The notes under the pieces: generated by a model
What the model saw: the letters and a program-made list of their open reading frames with translations, nothing else
The model's database searches: none
Told to the model about the DNA's origin: nothing
In this document: positions 38,935 to 49,681 of the stretch, in pieces
How the letters are laid out: each line of letters begins with the position of its first letter
Numbering within the stretch: position 1 is the first letter of the stretch
Assembly: GCA_021737185.1 (NCBI GenBank)
Contig: JAIPEL010000001.1
Span: 1-64,000 of the forward strand
Length of the DNA: 64,000 nucleotides
Reading direction: 5' to 3'
From: Desulfobacterales bacterium
Lineage (GTDB): Bacteria > Desulfobacterota > Desulfobacteria > Desulfobacterales > CAFBRK01
Program-made: the position numbers and the translations under genes

Positions 38935-39509
38935 TTCACGTCCACCGGCGGCGATTCCTTGATATGGGTTCCCTTTTCCTCGGGACGGGTCGCCACTCCG
39001 GCATATCGGTAAAAGTTATAGTCTTTGTCCTTTCCGGTGTGGTCCACGAGCAGGTCCTCTTTTTCGAAAACGAGGCTCAAGATGTCCCGGCGGCAGTGGT
39101 CGAACTCCGGGGTGAGCTGGATGGCCGAGGTCGGGCAGGCCTCCTCACAGAGGCCGCAGTAGATGCACCGGCCGAAATTGATGCGAAACCATTCGGCGTA
39201 GCGGCGCCCGTCGCTTCGCTCAGCCGACTGCATGGAAATGCAGCTCACCGGGCAGACCGCCGAGCAAAGATAGCAGGCCACGCAGCGCTCGTCTCCGTCC
39301 GGGTCCCGGGTCAGCACGATCCGGGCCCGGCTTCTTTCCGGAAGCTGTCTTCGCTCTTCGGGGTACTGCTCGGTAATGGGCCGCCGGAACAGGTGCCGGA
39401 ACGTGGTCCAGAACCCTTGTCCCAGGGCCCTGACCGCGTCCCACGCATTTTCTTGGGGCTCCTGTTCGAGCCGCTTTTCATAGGATTCGGGCTTTATTTC
39501 GTCCGCCAT
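38919..39509 (-). CDS. nuoI: NADH-quinone oxidoreductase subunit I
   Basis: Two ferredoxin motifs [15 protein letters not shown] and [15 protein letters not shown]. Confidence 0.93.
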   Translation of the reverse strand: MADEIKPESYEKRLEQEPQENAWDAVRALGQGFWTTFRHLFRRPITEQYPEERRQLPERSRARIVLTRDPDGDERCVACYLCSAVCPVSCISMQSAERSDGRRYAEWFRINFGRCIYCGLCEEACPTSAIQLTPEFDHCRRDILSLVFEKEDLLVDHTGKDKDYNFYRYAGVATRPEEKGTHIKESPPVDVKSNLP

Positions 39510-39523
39510 TCGAGTTCCCTTTT

Positions 39524-40513
39524 TTAAAACAGCATCATCAGCGCGCCGGTGGCCACGATGTTGATCAGGGAGACGGGAATCAGCACCTTCCAGCCGATTT
39601 CCATGAGCTGATCGTACCGGAAGCGCGGAAGCGTGGCCCGGATCCAGATCATGACCATCGCCACGGCGAGCATCTTGATCAGCAGCCAGACGGGCCCCGG
39701 CAGCACCGGGCCGCGCCATCCGCTGAGAAAGAAAACCGCCACCAGGGCCCCCAGCACCTGTATGTGGACATACTCGCCGATGAAGAACATGCCGAAGCGC
39801 ATGCCGCTGTATTCGGTGCTGTAGCCGGCGCCCAATTCGTTTTCCGCCTCCGGAAGATCGAAGGGGATCCGCTTGCTCTCGGCCATGGCGGCGATGATAA
39901 AGATGATGAAAGAAACCGGCTGTATCAGAACGAACGGAATCCTGGCCTGGGCTCGGACGATTTCGACCAGGCTGAACGATCCGGACAGCATCACCACCGG
40001 CACCAGGGAAAGCCCCAGGGCCAATTCATAGCTGATCATCTGAGCCGCGCCGCGGATTCCGCCCAGCAGGCTGTATTTGCTGTTGGAGGCCCAGCCGCCC
40101 AAGGCGACCCCGTAGACCCCCAGAGACGACATGGCAAACACGAACAGCAGCCCCACGTTGATGTCCGAGACGACCATGGGCACGATCTTGCCCATCAGGG
40201 TCAGGTCCGGGCCGAACGGGACCACCGCAAACATCAGCAGCGCCGTGGCCGTGACCACGGCCGGGGCCAGCAGAAACAGCAGCCTGTCGGCCTGATCCGG
40301 TACGATGTCCTCCTTGGTGACCATTTTCAACGCATCGGCGATGGGCTGAAGCAGGCCGAATATTCCCGCCCGGTTCGGCCCGAGGCGAACCTGAAAGCGG
40401 CCCAACAGTTTCCGTTCCATCCAGACCAGATAGGCGGCGAGCAACAGCAGGATCCCGAGCACCACGGCGATCTTGACCAGGAGGACGGCAAAGCCGAGGA
40501 TTCCGTCGATCAT
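39524..40513 (-). CDS. nuoH: NADH-quinone oxidoreductase subunit H
   Basis: [64 protein letters not shown]. Confidence 0.96.
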   Translation of the reverse strand: MIDGILGFAVLLVKIAVVLGILLLLAAYLVWMERKLLGRFQVRLGPNRAGIFGLLQPIADALKMVTKEDIVPDQADRLLFLLAPAVVTATALLMFAVVPFGPDLTLMGKIVPMVVSDINVGLLFVFAMSSLGVYGVALGGWASNSKYSLLGGIRGAAQMISYELALGLSLVPVVMLSGSFSLVEIVRAQARIPFVLIQPVSFIIFIIAAMAESKRIPFDLPEAENELGAGYSTEYSGMRFGMFFIGEYVHIQVLGALVAVFFLSGWRGPVLPGPVWLLIKMLAVAMVMIWIRATLPRFRYDQLMEIGWKVLIPVSLINIVATGALMMLF

Positions 40514-42927
40514 GCGCCCTCCCCGCCGGTTTTTCGAATCCGGACCGTATCGAGACCGCTTCTGAAATGTTGGAAAACTTGCCAGCGCAGGCGCCGGTGC
40601 CTGGGCAGCACGAGGGTGCCGGGGGCCGTGCTCCTCGACGTGTGTACCGGCACCGTGAGGGCTCCGGCCTCGGTGGAAAGCTCGCATCGGTCCCCGTGCT
40701 GCAGGCCCCACCGGGAGGCGTCCTCCGGATGAAGGGTCAGCGCCGGCTCGGATTCCAGCTCCTGGAGCCAGGGGGAGGAGCGGGAGAGGGCCTCGGTTCC
40801 ATATACGGATTCGACGAGAAGCAATTCTCCCTTTTTTATCGGTGTCTCCCCCCCCATTTGCGGGGAATCCGGCCCAGCCGCAGTCCGAAGAGGCAGCTTC
40901 GCCCATGTCCCGCGCTCACCGGTCGCTTCGACCGGATCGAATCCGGAAAACTCGGGTGCAACGCCGTCGAATTCCTCGACGGAACGCGAAATGCCGCCGC
41001 TCAGCGCAGAAACGATATCCATCAGCAATTGACCGGCGGAAAGCGCCTCGGTGCCGGGGATGTCGTCCCGGAAGACGCGCGGCGGATGGCTGCCGCCGCC
41101 GGTCTGGCTGATTGGGGTTCCCCCGGCGAACGCCGGCCGCGCCTGCTGGATTCGGGCTTCATTGTTGATCAGGGTGCCACCGGTTTCGAAGAACGTTTGG
41201 GTCGGGAAGAACACATGGGCAGCCCTGGCTGTCTCGGTGTCGATGCAATCGAGGACCACCATCAGATCCAGTTTGGCCAGGGCGTCGACCAGCCGGGCAA
41301 GATCCGGGTACTCCGACATCGGATCGGCTTCCACCACCACCAAGGCGCGAACCTTTCCGTCTTCGATCATCAAAAGAAGGGTTTCGAGGTCGGCCGGATC
41401 GCCCGCCATGCGGCAGGCGGCAAACGTGTTGGCTCCGGTCATGACGAAAAACAGGCCGGCCTTTTTCCCGGCGCGGCGAAGATTTCGGGCAAGACGCGCC
41501 GCCTGCTCGACTGTCCGTTCGGAGGCTATTTTTCCGGCACCGCAGACCACCACCGGCCGCCGGCTTTGATCGAGGCGCGCCGCCAGGTCCTGAATGTCGC
41601 CGGACGCATCTTCTGTGGATGGTTTGCCAAGGCCTCGGAGGATTTCGGAAATCTTATCGGTACCCGCCGGCCGGTGCACGTATTCAAGGGGGAGGGTCAC
41701 AGGCCGAGGATCGATCACCTCGATATGTGCCCCGTTTCGCGCGGCCTGACGGATCGCCAGGGCTGCCATGGGGGCTTCGTTGATCGGGTCGGCTCCGGCG
41801 ACCAGGATCAGGTCCGCGTTTTTCAGGGCCTCGAGGCTCACGGCCAGATCCGTCGTCAAATGCCCGGCAGCACGCCGGGCTGCGGCCGATTCTTCGGTGC
41901 CGGTGAACAGCGACGGACCCTGCCAGCCCAATTGCCGGCATATGCGGCGTTCGGCGGCAAGGGTTTCCAGGGTCGATCGGGATCCGCCCACGACGGCGAC
42001 CGACCCGCTCCCATGGCGAGCGGTGATTTCCTCGAGACGGTGTGCCGCCTCATCCCGGGCGTTCTTCGGACGGGTCTCCGCTCCCCCGCTCCGCGCTTTT
42101 CGCGGCCGCCGATCCGAGGAGGCATAGAAAAAGCCGTAGCGGCCTCGGTCGCAGATGAAGTGCCCGTTTACCGTCGGGCTGTAGCGGGCCTCGATGCGCA
42201 CCACTTCCCGGTAGCGGACATTTACGGTGATTCGACATCCCAGGCAGCAGTGGATGCAGACCGACGGGGTTCTTTCGTAGTCCCACCGCCTTCCCTTGTA
42301 CCTGGAAGGGCGGTCGGTGTAGACGCCGGTGGGACAGATGTCGATCAGGTTCCCGGAAAAGGGGCTTTTGAGCGTACCCGGACCGAACCGGCCGTAGTAT
42401 ACCCGGGAGGCGATTCCCATGACCCCCAGATCACGGTAGCCGGCATATTCCTGATAGAAACGGGAGCAGCGGTAGCACTGGATGCACCGGTTCATCTCGT
42501 GTTGAACCAGAGGGCCCAGGTCCTGGTCGAGATAGGTTCGTTTTTTGCCCTGGTAGCGGCGCATTCCGTGGCCGCCGGAAACCGTCATGTCCTGCAGCAG
42601 ACAGTGGCCGCCTTCATCGCAGACCGGGCAGTCGTGGGGGTGGTTGATCATGAGCCATTCGATCACGTGCCGTCGGAAGTCGACCGCCTCCGGGTCCGTG
42701 GTGGAGACGACCATGCCGTCTGCCGCCTCGATCATGCAGCTCATCTGGACCCCCTTGAAGGGTCCCTGAAGAAATTTCACGGCACAGACCCGGCAGGCGC
42801 CCACGCTTCCCAAGGCCGGGTGGTAGCAGAACCGGGGGATATGGATCCCGACCTGTTCAGCGGCCTCGATCACCTTGGTCCCTTCGGGCACCGCCACGGA
42901 TATGTCGTCGATGATTAGTTTCGGCAT
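40510..42927 (-). CDS. nuoG: NADH-quinone oxidoreductase subunit G
   Basis: N-terminal 2Fe-2S and 4Fe-4S motifs, HDCPVCDEGGHCLLQD, molybdopterin-oxidoreductase-like body. Confidence 0.94.
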   Translation of the reverse strand: MPKLIIDDISVAVPEGTKVIEAAEQVGIHIPRFCYHPALGSVGACRVCAVKFLQGPFKGVQMSCMIEAADGMVVSTTDPEAVDFRRHVIEWLMINHPHDCPVCDEGGHCLLQDMTVSGGHGMRRYQGKKRTYLDQDLGPLVQHEMNRCIQCYRCSRFYQEYAGYRDLGVMGIASRVYYGRFGPGTLKSPFSGNLIDICPTGVYTDRPSRYKGRRWDYERTPSVCIHCCLGCRITVNVRYREVVRIEARYSPTVNGHFICDRGRYGFFYASSDRRPRKARSGGAETRPKNARDEAAHRLEEITARHGSGSVAVVGGSRSTLETLAAERRICRQLGWQGPSLFTGTEESAAARRAAGHLTTDLAVSLEALKNADLILVAGADPINEAPMAALAIRQAARNGAHIEVIDPRPVTLPLEYVHRPAGTDKISEILRGLGKPSTEDASGDIQDLAARLDQSRRPVVVCGAGKIASERTVEQAARLARNLRRAGKKAGLFFVMTGANTFAACRMAGDPADLETLLLMIEDGKVRALVVVEADPMSEYPDLARLVDALAKLDLMVVLDCIDTETARAAHVFFPTQTFFETGGTLINNEARIQQARPAFAGGTPISQTGGGSHPPRVFRDDIPGTEALSAGQLLMDIVSALSGGISRSVEEFDGVAPEFSGFDPVEATGERGTWAKLPLRTAAGPDSPQMGGETPIKKGELLLVESVYGTEALSRSSPWLQELESEPALTLHPEDASRWGLQHGDRCELSTEAGALTVPVHTSRSTAPGTLVLPRHRRLRWQVFQHFRSGLDTVRIRKTGGEGA

Positions 42928-43107
42928 GTTCTGGTATCTTCAGCCTCTACCTGCATGTCTCCGGGCTTTTTCAGTTGATTGGTCGACTGGTCGAATCGTT
43001 GATTGGGGAAAATACCGGAAACCGAAAGCCTTGGGCCATGCTCCCGCAAAACGCGCTCCAGGACGGATTTCCCGATTTGACCATTCAACCATTCAACCCA
43101 TTGACCC

Positions 43108-44394
43108 TTATTTGAACGGACACCCTCCCTGCTCCACATGGGCCATGACCTCGTCCTTGAATTCAGCCATCAGGCCCTGGACCGGGGAAACCGCCCCCGG
43201 GGCAAAGGCGCAATAGGCGCTCCACATGTGACGGCACATGGTCTCGATCTTTTCGATGGTCTCGGTACTGCCGCGGCCTGCCTCGACGCGCTTCATCAGG
43301 TCCCGGATATAGGGAAGACCGTCTCTGCACGGCGTGCACCAGCCGCACGACTCCCGCGCGAAAAAATCCAGCAGGTTGACGGTGGCGTCCACCAGACAGT
43401 CGCTGTGGTCAAAGACCATGACCGCTGCCGTTCCCAGCCGAAACCCCTCCTGCTTGAGGGATTCGTAGTCCATCGGAATGTCGTACAGACGTGCCGGGAC
43501 AAAGGCGGTGGAGGCCCCCCCCGGCAGGCAGGCCTTGAAGCGGCCGCCGTTCTTGATCCCCCCGGCGTGCACTTCGACGATCTCTTTGAGCGGCACCCCC
43601 ATGGGCAACTCGTAGCACCCCGGCCGCTCGACCCGGCCGCTCACGCAAAAGACCTTCGTGCCGGCCCCGTTTTCGGTCAGTGCCAAGGACCCGAACCACT
43701 GCGCGCCGTTTCTTAAGATATGCGGCATGCAGCAAAGGGTTTCCACGTTTTGAACCACGGTGGGACGCTGCCAGAGCCCTTTTGTGGTGGGGTACGGCGG
43801 AGGCTGCTTTGGGTTCGGGCGGACACCCATCAGCGCATTGATTTGAGCCGTGGCCTCCCCGCAGATGTAGCGCCCACCGCTGCGATGAACGACGATTTCC
43901 ATGTCGTAGCCGCTTTGTAGGATGTTTCTTCCCACCAGTCCCTCGCTGCGGGCGACCTCGATCTCCCTTTCCATGATCCGGGCGGCCTGTTCGTACTCCG
44001 GCCGGATGAAGATGATCCCGTGGCTTGCCCGGGCTGCATAGCCGGCAATGACGATTCCCTCGATCAGCTGGTGGGGGTCGGCGAAGATCAGCACCCGGTC
44101 CTTGAAGGTCCCCGGCTCCATTTCGTCGGCGTTGCAGACCACGTATCGCGGAAAGGGGGCGTTTTCGGCGATGGTCATCATTTTTTTTCCCGCCGGAAAA
44201 GCCGCCCCGCCCCGGCCCAGCAGGTTGGCGTCCAGGAGCACCTGCTGGGCCTGTTTCGGGTTTCCCGCCCCCAGAAGCGCGGTCAGCCCTTCATATCCGC
44301 CGCTTCGGCGGTATTCGTCGAGGGTCGCGATCCGGTCCGGGTGGCGGTTCTGCAAAAGGACCGAGGGGTATTTTTTCGTTTCCTGGCTGCTCAC
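43108..44394 (-). CDS. nuoF: NADH-quinone oxidoreductase subunit F
   Basis: GRGGAAFPAGKKM; CNADEMEPGTFKDR; FFARESCGWCTPCRDG. Confidence 0.95.
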   Translation of the reverse strand: MSSQETKKYPSVLLQNRHPDRIATLDEYRRSGGYEGLTALLGAGNPKQAQQVLLDANLLGRGGAAFPAGKKMMTIAENAPFPRYVVCNADEMEPGTFKDRVLIFADPHQLIEGIVIAGYAARASHGIIFIRPEYEQAARIMEREIEVARSEGLVGRNILQSGYDMEIVVHRSGGRYICGEATAQINALMGVRPNPKQPPPYPTTKGLWQRPTVVQNVETLCCMPHILRNGAQWFGSLALTENGAGTKVFCVSGRVERPGCYELPMGVPLKEIVEVHAGGIKNGGRFKACLPGGASTAFVPARLYDIPMDYESLKQEGFRLGTAAVMVFDHSDCLVDATVNLLDFFARESCGWCTPCRDGLPYIRDLMKRVEAGRGSTETIEKIETMCRHMWSAYCAFAPGAVSPVQGLMAEFKDEVMAHVEQGGCPFK

Positions 44395-44446
44395 GTCGAT
44401 TCTTGATTTCCCCGAAGACGTTCCCGCCGCCCGCCGGCGGGATTCA

Positions 44447-44515
44447 ACATTCCCGATTCAAAATTCAAGGTTCAAGCGGCGCAGCCGCTTTTTACAAATC
44501 CGCGTCAGCGGATTT
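44447..44515. repeat. 7-bp-period array followed by two palindromes at the nuoE 3' end
   Basis: gattcaacattcccgattcaaaattcaaggttcaa; aagcggcgcagccgctt; aaatccgcgtcagcggattt. Confidence 0.85.
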
Positions 44516-44990
44516 ATTCTGACTCCTGTTTCAGTTTTTCCAGAAGCTCGTCGACCTTTTCCGGGGTCAGCGGCCCGTAGACCTTCCGGTTGACCAGCAT
44601 GGCCGGCGACCGGTCGCAGTAGCCGATGCAGCAGACCGGCAGCAGAGTGAACAGACCGTCGGGCGTGGTCCGGCCCATCTCGATTTTTAGCTTCCGGCAC
44701 AGATGATCCCGCAGGGATTCGGCCCCGTCCAACCAGCAGATTACGCTGTCGCACAGATGGATGACGTATCGACCCACCGGCTCCCGGTAGAGAAAGGTGT
44801 AAAAGGTGGCCAGCTCCTCGACCTGGAGCGGAGACATGCCCAGCAGCGCACCCGTCGTTTCCACCGCCTCGTCGCTGAGATACCCGTAGTGTTCCTGCAG
44901 GGCGAACATCACGTCGACCACCAGTTCCCGCGGGTGGTCCGCGGCGGCGATGCGGTCTTTCAAATGCGATAGCGTAGGTTCCGGAATCAT
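44514..44990 (-). CDS. nuoE: NADH-quinone oxidoreductase subunit E
   Basis: VIHLCDSVICWLDG..LLPVCCIGYCDRSPAMLVN 2Fe-2S thioredoxin-like ligands. Confidence 0.93.
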   Translation of the reverse strand: MIPEPTLSHLKDRIAAADHPRELVVDVMFALQEHYGYLSDEAVETTGALLGMSPLQVEELATFYTFLYREPVGRYVIHLCDSVICWLDGAESLRDHLCRKLKIEMGRTTPDGLFTLLPVCCIGYCDRSPAMLVNRKVYGPLTPEKVDELLEKLKQESE

Positions 44991-45014
44991 TCCTTGCGCT
45001 TGCCTTCCAAGGTG

Positions 45015-45155
45015 AATGCCTAAAATGAGCTAGAATGCCTAAAATGCCTAAAATTGCGTAGTCGCTTCGCTCCATCCATTTTCTGTACCCGGGGATATTG
45101 GCCCGGTCCTTCAATTTTAGGCATTCTATCTCATTTTAGGCATTTTAGGCATTTT
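45015..45155. repeat. Inverted pair of 9-bp-period arrays (tgcctaaaa / ttttaggca)
   Basis: aatgcctaaaatgagctagaatgcctaaaatgcctaaaattg and caattttaggcattctatctcattttaggcattttaggcatttt. Confidence 0.9.
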
Positions 45156-47551
45156 CACCGGTCTATATCCGGCAATATGTAGTCGATAGACCCGGCAATG
45201 GCGATCAGGTCGGAGATCGTCAAGCCCCTGGCCATCAGCGGCATGACCTGCACGTTGGCAAACCCCGGGGCCCGGATGCGCAGGCGGTACGCGCTGCCCA
45301 GGCCGTCGCTGACGACGTAGTATCCCTGCTCGCCGCGGGGAATTTCACAGCTTGCGTAGGCCTCCCCCCGGGGGATCTTCGGCCCTCGGGTGACGTTGAT
45401 AAAGTGATGGATCAGGGTTTCGATGTCCTGGAGCATGTCTTTTCTCTTCGGCACCACGTAGCGGTAGTCGTCGGTCACATAACGCCCCGGAGGCAGGTCG
45501 TCTGCAGCCTGGCGGATGATCCGGAGGCTCTGGCGCATCTCTTCGACCCGGACCCGGCATCGGTCGTAGCAGTCGCCGCCTTCTGCGGTGGGGATCTCGA
45601 AGTCGAAGGCCTCGTAGCCCGAATAGGGCATGGTCTTTCTCAGATCCCACGCAAACCCGCAGGCCCGGAGGTTGGGCCCGCTCACCCCCCAGTCTAAAGC
45701 GTCGTCTTGTGAAATTCTGCCGATTCCGACGGTCCGGGCCTTAAATATGGGGTTTTTCAGGACCAGCGCCACGTATTCATCCAGCATTTTCGGAAAAATT
45801 TTCACGAACCGGTCCACCGGGTCCCTCCATCCGGCCGGCAGATCGGCCGCCACCCCGCCCAGCCGGAACCAGGAGGCGTGCAGGCGTCCGCCGGTGATCA
45901 TCTCGACGATGTCGAGGATCATCTCGCGTTCCCGGAAGGTATAGAAGGTGGGCGACATGGCGCCGACATCGTGGGCAAAGGTTCCGAAAAAGACGAGGTG
46001 GTTGCTGATCCGGTAAAGCTCGCTGATCATGACCCGAATGAACTTCGCCCGGTCCGGCACCTGGATGCCCGCCAGCTTCTCCACGGCCATGACATAGGGA
46101 AGGTTGTTGGCGGCGCCGGCCAGGTAGTCCACCCGGTCGGTATAGGGAATGAATTGATGCCACGTCTGCCGCTCTCCGATCTTTTCCGCCCCCCGGTGGT
46201 GGTAACCGATGTCCATGTCCAGGTCGGTGATTTCTTCTCCGGCCAGACTGGCGACAAAGCGCATCAGGCCGTGGGTGCTCACATGGTGGGGGCCGATGTT
46301 GAGAATCAGCTCTTTTTCATCGGATGCGCGCCGGATCCATATCCCGGCGTCCACGGGCTGGCGGTTCTGCGCCTCTTTTTTCGTGTAGGGCGGCATTTCC
46401 GTAGCCCGGCCCGGGTGGGTCTTTCGCAGCGGGTGGCCCTCCCAGTCGGCAGGCATGAGGATGCGTCGAAGGTTCGGATGCCCGGAAAACCGGATGCCGA
46501 ACATGTCGAACACTTCGCGCTCATACCAGTTGGCGGACGGCCAGATTCCCGTGATGGAATCGACTTCCGGGTCCTTGCCGGTGATCGGGACATTGAGCCG
46601 CAGCCGCGCGGCCGGATCGAAAGAAAGAAGGCTGTAGACCAGGGTGTAGTCTGGATATCGTTCGCGGTTTTTGCGACGCGATTCGTCCACCGCGGTCAGG
46701 TCCTCCAGGCGACGATAGCGCGGTGTGGCCTCGAATTTCAAAAACCGGAGCACCTCGGGCAGGCGTTTTTCATCCACCGTCAGGGTGGGCATGTCGGACA
46801 CCGACTCGGCGGCCCGTACATCGGCGCCGAAGCGCTGCCGGAGCGCATCGGTGATTCCCTGGTCGGTCTCGGAAAGCGATATCCGCGCCGCAGAAGGGGT
46901 CCACATCAGCTCGGAACGGCTCTCGAAAAAGTCCGGCGGACTCACCGAATCGCCCCGAAGGGGGATGCCTTCCATGCCCGGGCCGCGGCCGTCCCTGGAC
47001 TTGGTCCGGCCGTCGACCAGAATCGGCTGTTCGCTGCCCTGGCTTCCACCCCCCAGATGGAGGATGCGCCGGGCAGGCCGCTCTTCGAAGATTTTCTCCT
47101 GGAGCATCACCAGGCCCTTGAGCACCGCTTCAGGCCGGGGGGGGCAGCCCGGAATGTAAACGTCTACCGGGAGGATCTGATTGACGCCCTGAACCACGCT
47201 GTACACGTCGTACATCCCGCCGGTGTTGGAACACGACCCCATGGAAATCACCCATTTCGGCTCGGCCATCTGCTCATAGAGCCGGAGCACCACCGGTGCA
47301 ATTTTTTTGAACACGGTACCGGAGACGATCAGCAGGTCCGCTTGCCGGGGGGAAGGACGGTGGACTTCGGCGCCGAATCGGGCGATGTCGTAGCGGGAGG
47401 TGATGGCGGTGGCTTCCTCCACGAAACAGCAGGAGAGGCCGAAAAACATGGGCCAGAGGCTCCGGGAGCGCGCCCAATTGAGCACAAGGTCCACCGGTTT
47501 CATCCAGGCGGCCGACGTCCGGTCTATTTTCGGGTCCGCTGCGGCCGCCAA
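45155..47551 (-). CDS. nuoBCD: Fused NADH-quinone oxidoreductase subunits B/C/D
   Basis: Nuo[30 protein letters not shown]; NuoC ..[27 protein letters not shown]; NuoD ..[13 protein letters not shown]. Confidence 0.95.
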   Translation of the reverse strand: MAAAADPKIDRTSAAWMKPVDLVLNWARSRSLWPMFFGLSCCFVEEATAITSRYDIARFGAEVHRPSPRQADLLIVSGTVFKKIAPVVLRLYEQMAEPKWVISMGSCSNTGGMYDVYSVVQGVNQILPVDVYIPGCPPRPEAVLKGLVMLQEKIFEERPARRILHLGGGSQGSEQPILVDGRTKSRDGRGPGMEGIPLRGDSVSPPDFFESRSELMWTPSAARISLSETDQGITDALRQRFGADVRAAESVSDMPTLTVDEKRLPEVLRFLKFEATPRYRRLEDLTAVDESRRKNRERYPDYTLVYSLLSFDPAARLRLNVPITGKDPEVDSITGIWPSANWYEREVFDMFGIRFSGHPNLRRILMPADWEGHPLRKTHPGRATEMPPYTKKEAQNRQPVDAGIWIRRASDEKELILNIGPHHVSTHGLMRFVASLAGEEITDLDMDIGYHHRGAEKIGERQTWHQFIPYTDRVDYLAGAANNLPYVMAVEKLAGIQVPDRAKFIRVMISELYRISNHLVFFGTFAHDVGAMSPTFYTFREREMILDIVEMITGGRLHASWFRLGGVAADLPAGWRDPVDRFVKIFPKMLDEYVALVLKNPIFKARTVGIGRISQDDALDWGVSGPNLRACGFAWDLRKTMPYSGYEAFDFEIPTAEGGDCYDRCRVRVEEMRQSLRIIRQAADDLPPGRYVTDDYRYVVPKRKDMLQDIETLIHHFINVTRGPKIPRGEAYASCEIPRGEQGYYVVSDGLGSAYRLRIRAPGFANVQVMPLMARGLTISDLIAIAGSIDYILPDIDR

Positions 47552-47934
47552 TCGAGCCCTCCTTTTTTCCAGACATAGAACAGACCGACAATCAGGACGA
47601 AGATGAAAAAGGTGATTTCCAGAAACCCGGTCCAGCCCAGCGATTCGGCAGACACGGCCCAGGCAAAGATAAAGGCGCCTTCCACATCGAAAATAAGAAA
47701 AAAGATGGCCACCAGATAGAAAGGAACGGGAAACCGGAGCCTGGCGGTGCCGGTGGGGATGACGCCGCTTTCATAGGGCCGCAGCTTCTCCGGATTCGGT
47801 TTTTTTTCTCCGAGCCAGGAGCTGACAAACAGCAAGATCGCAGTGATGACGGCCACGGCAAAAGCATAGGCAATCAAGCTGAAGGGCCCGGGAATCCATG
47901 GGGAGAGAGGGAAGGGATCTACGATCGGTTGCAT
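47524..47934 (-). CDS. nuoA: NADH-quinone oxidoreductase subunit A
   Basis: [50 protein letters not shown]. Confidence 0.94.
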   Translation of the reverse strand: MQPIVDPFPLSPWIPGPFSLIAYAFAVAVITAILLFVSSWLGEKKPNPEKLRPYESGVIPTGTARLRFPVPFYLVAIFFLIFDVEGAFIFAWAVSAESLGWTGFLEITFFIFVLIVGLFYVWKKGGLDWRPQRTRK

Positions 47935-48100
47935 GAAGCGCTCACGGTTGCTGAGTCAATTCAGCCCCTGCCAAAAGCGGGGATCTCTTGCGGTTTCAGC
48001 AAAAAACCCTATATCCGGCAGGGTGAAAAGTCAATTGCATATGTCCAAAAATTCTCCCAAGGCTCTAAAATTGCAGCATAAAATGAATAAGCTGCATGCT

Positions 48101-48568
48101 TTACCGATTTCTTTTTTCCCACTTCCAGTCTTCGTAATAATCCCAGCTGACGATTTCGTTAAGCTCACGAATCCGCCGGTCTTTTTCGAGGAGGCTCGCC
48201 CGAAGGACGTCTCCGATGGAGAGCAGACCGATGAAGCGGTCGTTTTTTTTGATGAAGATGTGCCGAACGAAGAGTCCCAGATACATCTCCTGGAGCCTGT
48301 CCAAGGAAATGTCATGCGGGGCGGAGTGAAGCTTTCGTGTCATGAGCTCGCCGACCGGTGTGCGGGTCGGATCGAATCCGGGACGAAGGCTGTTGCGAAG
48401 AAAGTCCCGCTCTGTCCAGATCCCTGCAATCCGGCCGGCTTCTTCGACGACGATGGCGCCGATATTATTGTCCACCATGACTTTCACCGCTTCGGTCACC
48501 GTCTTGTCGGCGGAAATGAGGATCATTTCCCGCCGTTTTTCCTCCAGAAGATCCATTGCCCTGTACAT
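48101..48568 (-). CDS. CBS domain protein
   Basis: Two CBS repeats: VTEAVKVMVDNNIGAIVVEEAGRIAGIWTERDFLR and ..IFIKKNDRFIGLLSIGDVLRA. Confidence 0.9.
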   Translation of the reverse strand: MYRAMDLLEEKRREMILISADKTVTEAVKVMVDNNIGAIVVEEAGRIAGIWTERDFLRNSLRPGFDPTRTPVGELMTRKLHSAPHDISLDRLQEMYLGLFVRHIFIKKNDRFIGLLSIGDVLRASLLEKDRRIRELNEIVSWDYYEDWKWEKRNR

Positions 48569-48745
48569 GATCCATTCTCCCGCCGCCTCGGCCGGTGGGC
48601 CTGGCGACTCTGGTTTCCCTGTTGCCGTTTTGCAAAATCCGCGCTTATTTTTTTACCATAAGCAATGGTGGGCCCCGGTGCAACTCGACAGGAAGCGGCC
48701 GGGTGGTTGCGTTGACTCGTTTCCGGCCCTGCCGTATGCTGAAAA

Positions 48746-48765
48746 AAATCGCTGCAGCGATTTTG
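48746..48765. repeat. Perfect palindrome aaaatcgctgcagcgatttt
   Basis: 20-bp perfect dyad, member of the CGCTGC-core family. Confidence 0.9.
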
Positions 48766-48830
48766 AAAAAAATTTCCTCGGCATAGCAACCGGGAATCAA
48801 TGAACCTGGACCAACGGGGTGCGGCAGACG

Positions 48831-49628
48831 ATGATCGAAAAAATTCTCTCATGCGGACGCAGGGGCGCGGAACGCGCGGCCCTCGAAGTGGCCCTCGAGG
48901 CGGGAATTTCCCCCGGTGGATGGGTCCCCGCCGATCTGTCGGCGGAGCTGACCGTCTTTGCCGGGCTCGTCGAAATGACCGGGGCCGCATTTTCAGACTG
49001 CCTGGAAAAAAATGTCGCAGAAAGCGACGGCACCCTGATCATCACCTTCGGGCGGCCCTCCGGCGATTCGGACCTTGCCCGCCGTCTGTCGCTCCAACAC
49101 CGGCGTCAGCTTCTTCACATCGACGCGGCCCGAACCGACGTCGCCGATGCCGCCGAACTGATTCGATCGTGGATCGAAGTCTACCGGATCCGCGCCCTTC
49201 ACGTCACCGGCACGGACGCCAAACATGCAGAAGACCTCTATGCCGCTGCCGTTCACATGCTGGTGTTCGTCGTGGAAGCGATGCAAAGACAGATCCCTCA
49301 TCCGGCACGGCGCGTCTATCCCCTGGCCCCGGCAAGCCGGCCGTGCACCCTGGAGCAGGCGGTCCAGCGCCTGGCCGGGGAAATGGCGCTGAGAGACAAG
49401 GCGGCCATCGCCAATGCCGGCCCCGACGATGTGCAGCGGCGGCTGGCGCCGCTGATCGATTCGGTGGTCACCCGACTGGGATTGACCACCGGCAACGAGG
49501 CGCTGATGGAATCGTGCCGGTTTGCCCGGCGAACCCCCCAAATGAACCCTGAAGAAGCGGCCTATTTTATTTTGCGCAGCCTGTGGCGTTCGCTTCGGGC
49601 GACCCACAGCATTCGGGTGGTCAAATGA
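48831..49628 (+). CDS. Putative molybdenum-carrier-like (Rossmann) protein with extra C-terminal domain; glycine-rich motif degenerate
   Basis: MIEKILSCGRRGAERAALEVALEAGISPGGWVP..NVAESDGTLIITFGRPSGDSDLA; family consensus recalled as SGGQTGADRAALD. Confidence 0.6.
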   Translation: MIEKILSCGRRGAERAALEVALEAGISPGGWVPADLSAELTVFAGLVEMTGAAFSDCLEKNVAESDGTLIITFGRPSGDSDLARRLSLQHRRQLLHIDAARTDVADAAELIRSWIEVYRIRALHVTGTDAKHAEDLYAAAVHMLVFVVEAMQRQIPHPARRVYPLAPASRPCTLEQAVQRLAGEMALRDKAAIANAGPDDVQRRLAPLIDSVVTRLGLTTGNEALMESCRFARRTPQMNPEEAAYFILRSLWRSLRATHSIRVVK

Positions 49629-49630
49629 TA

Positions 49631-49648
49631 AAATCGCTGCCGCGATTT
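49631..49648. repeat. Stop-codon-adjacent palindrome aaatcgctgccgcgattt
   Basis: Perfect 7-bp arms, 3 nt after the TGA of 48831-49628. Confidence 0.85.
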
Positions 49649-49681
49649 CTCTGAACGCCCTTGCGGCGGCGAAAATCGCCT

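Noticed and set aside
40567-42918. 783-aa + strand ORF antisense to nuoG
   Set aside because: Exact antisense of an unambiguous NuoG; no recognisable domain
45878-47578. 566-aa + strand ORF antisense to nuoBCD
   Set aside because: Antisense artefact of GC-skewed codon usage
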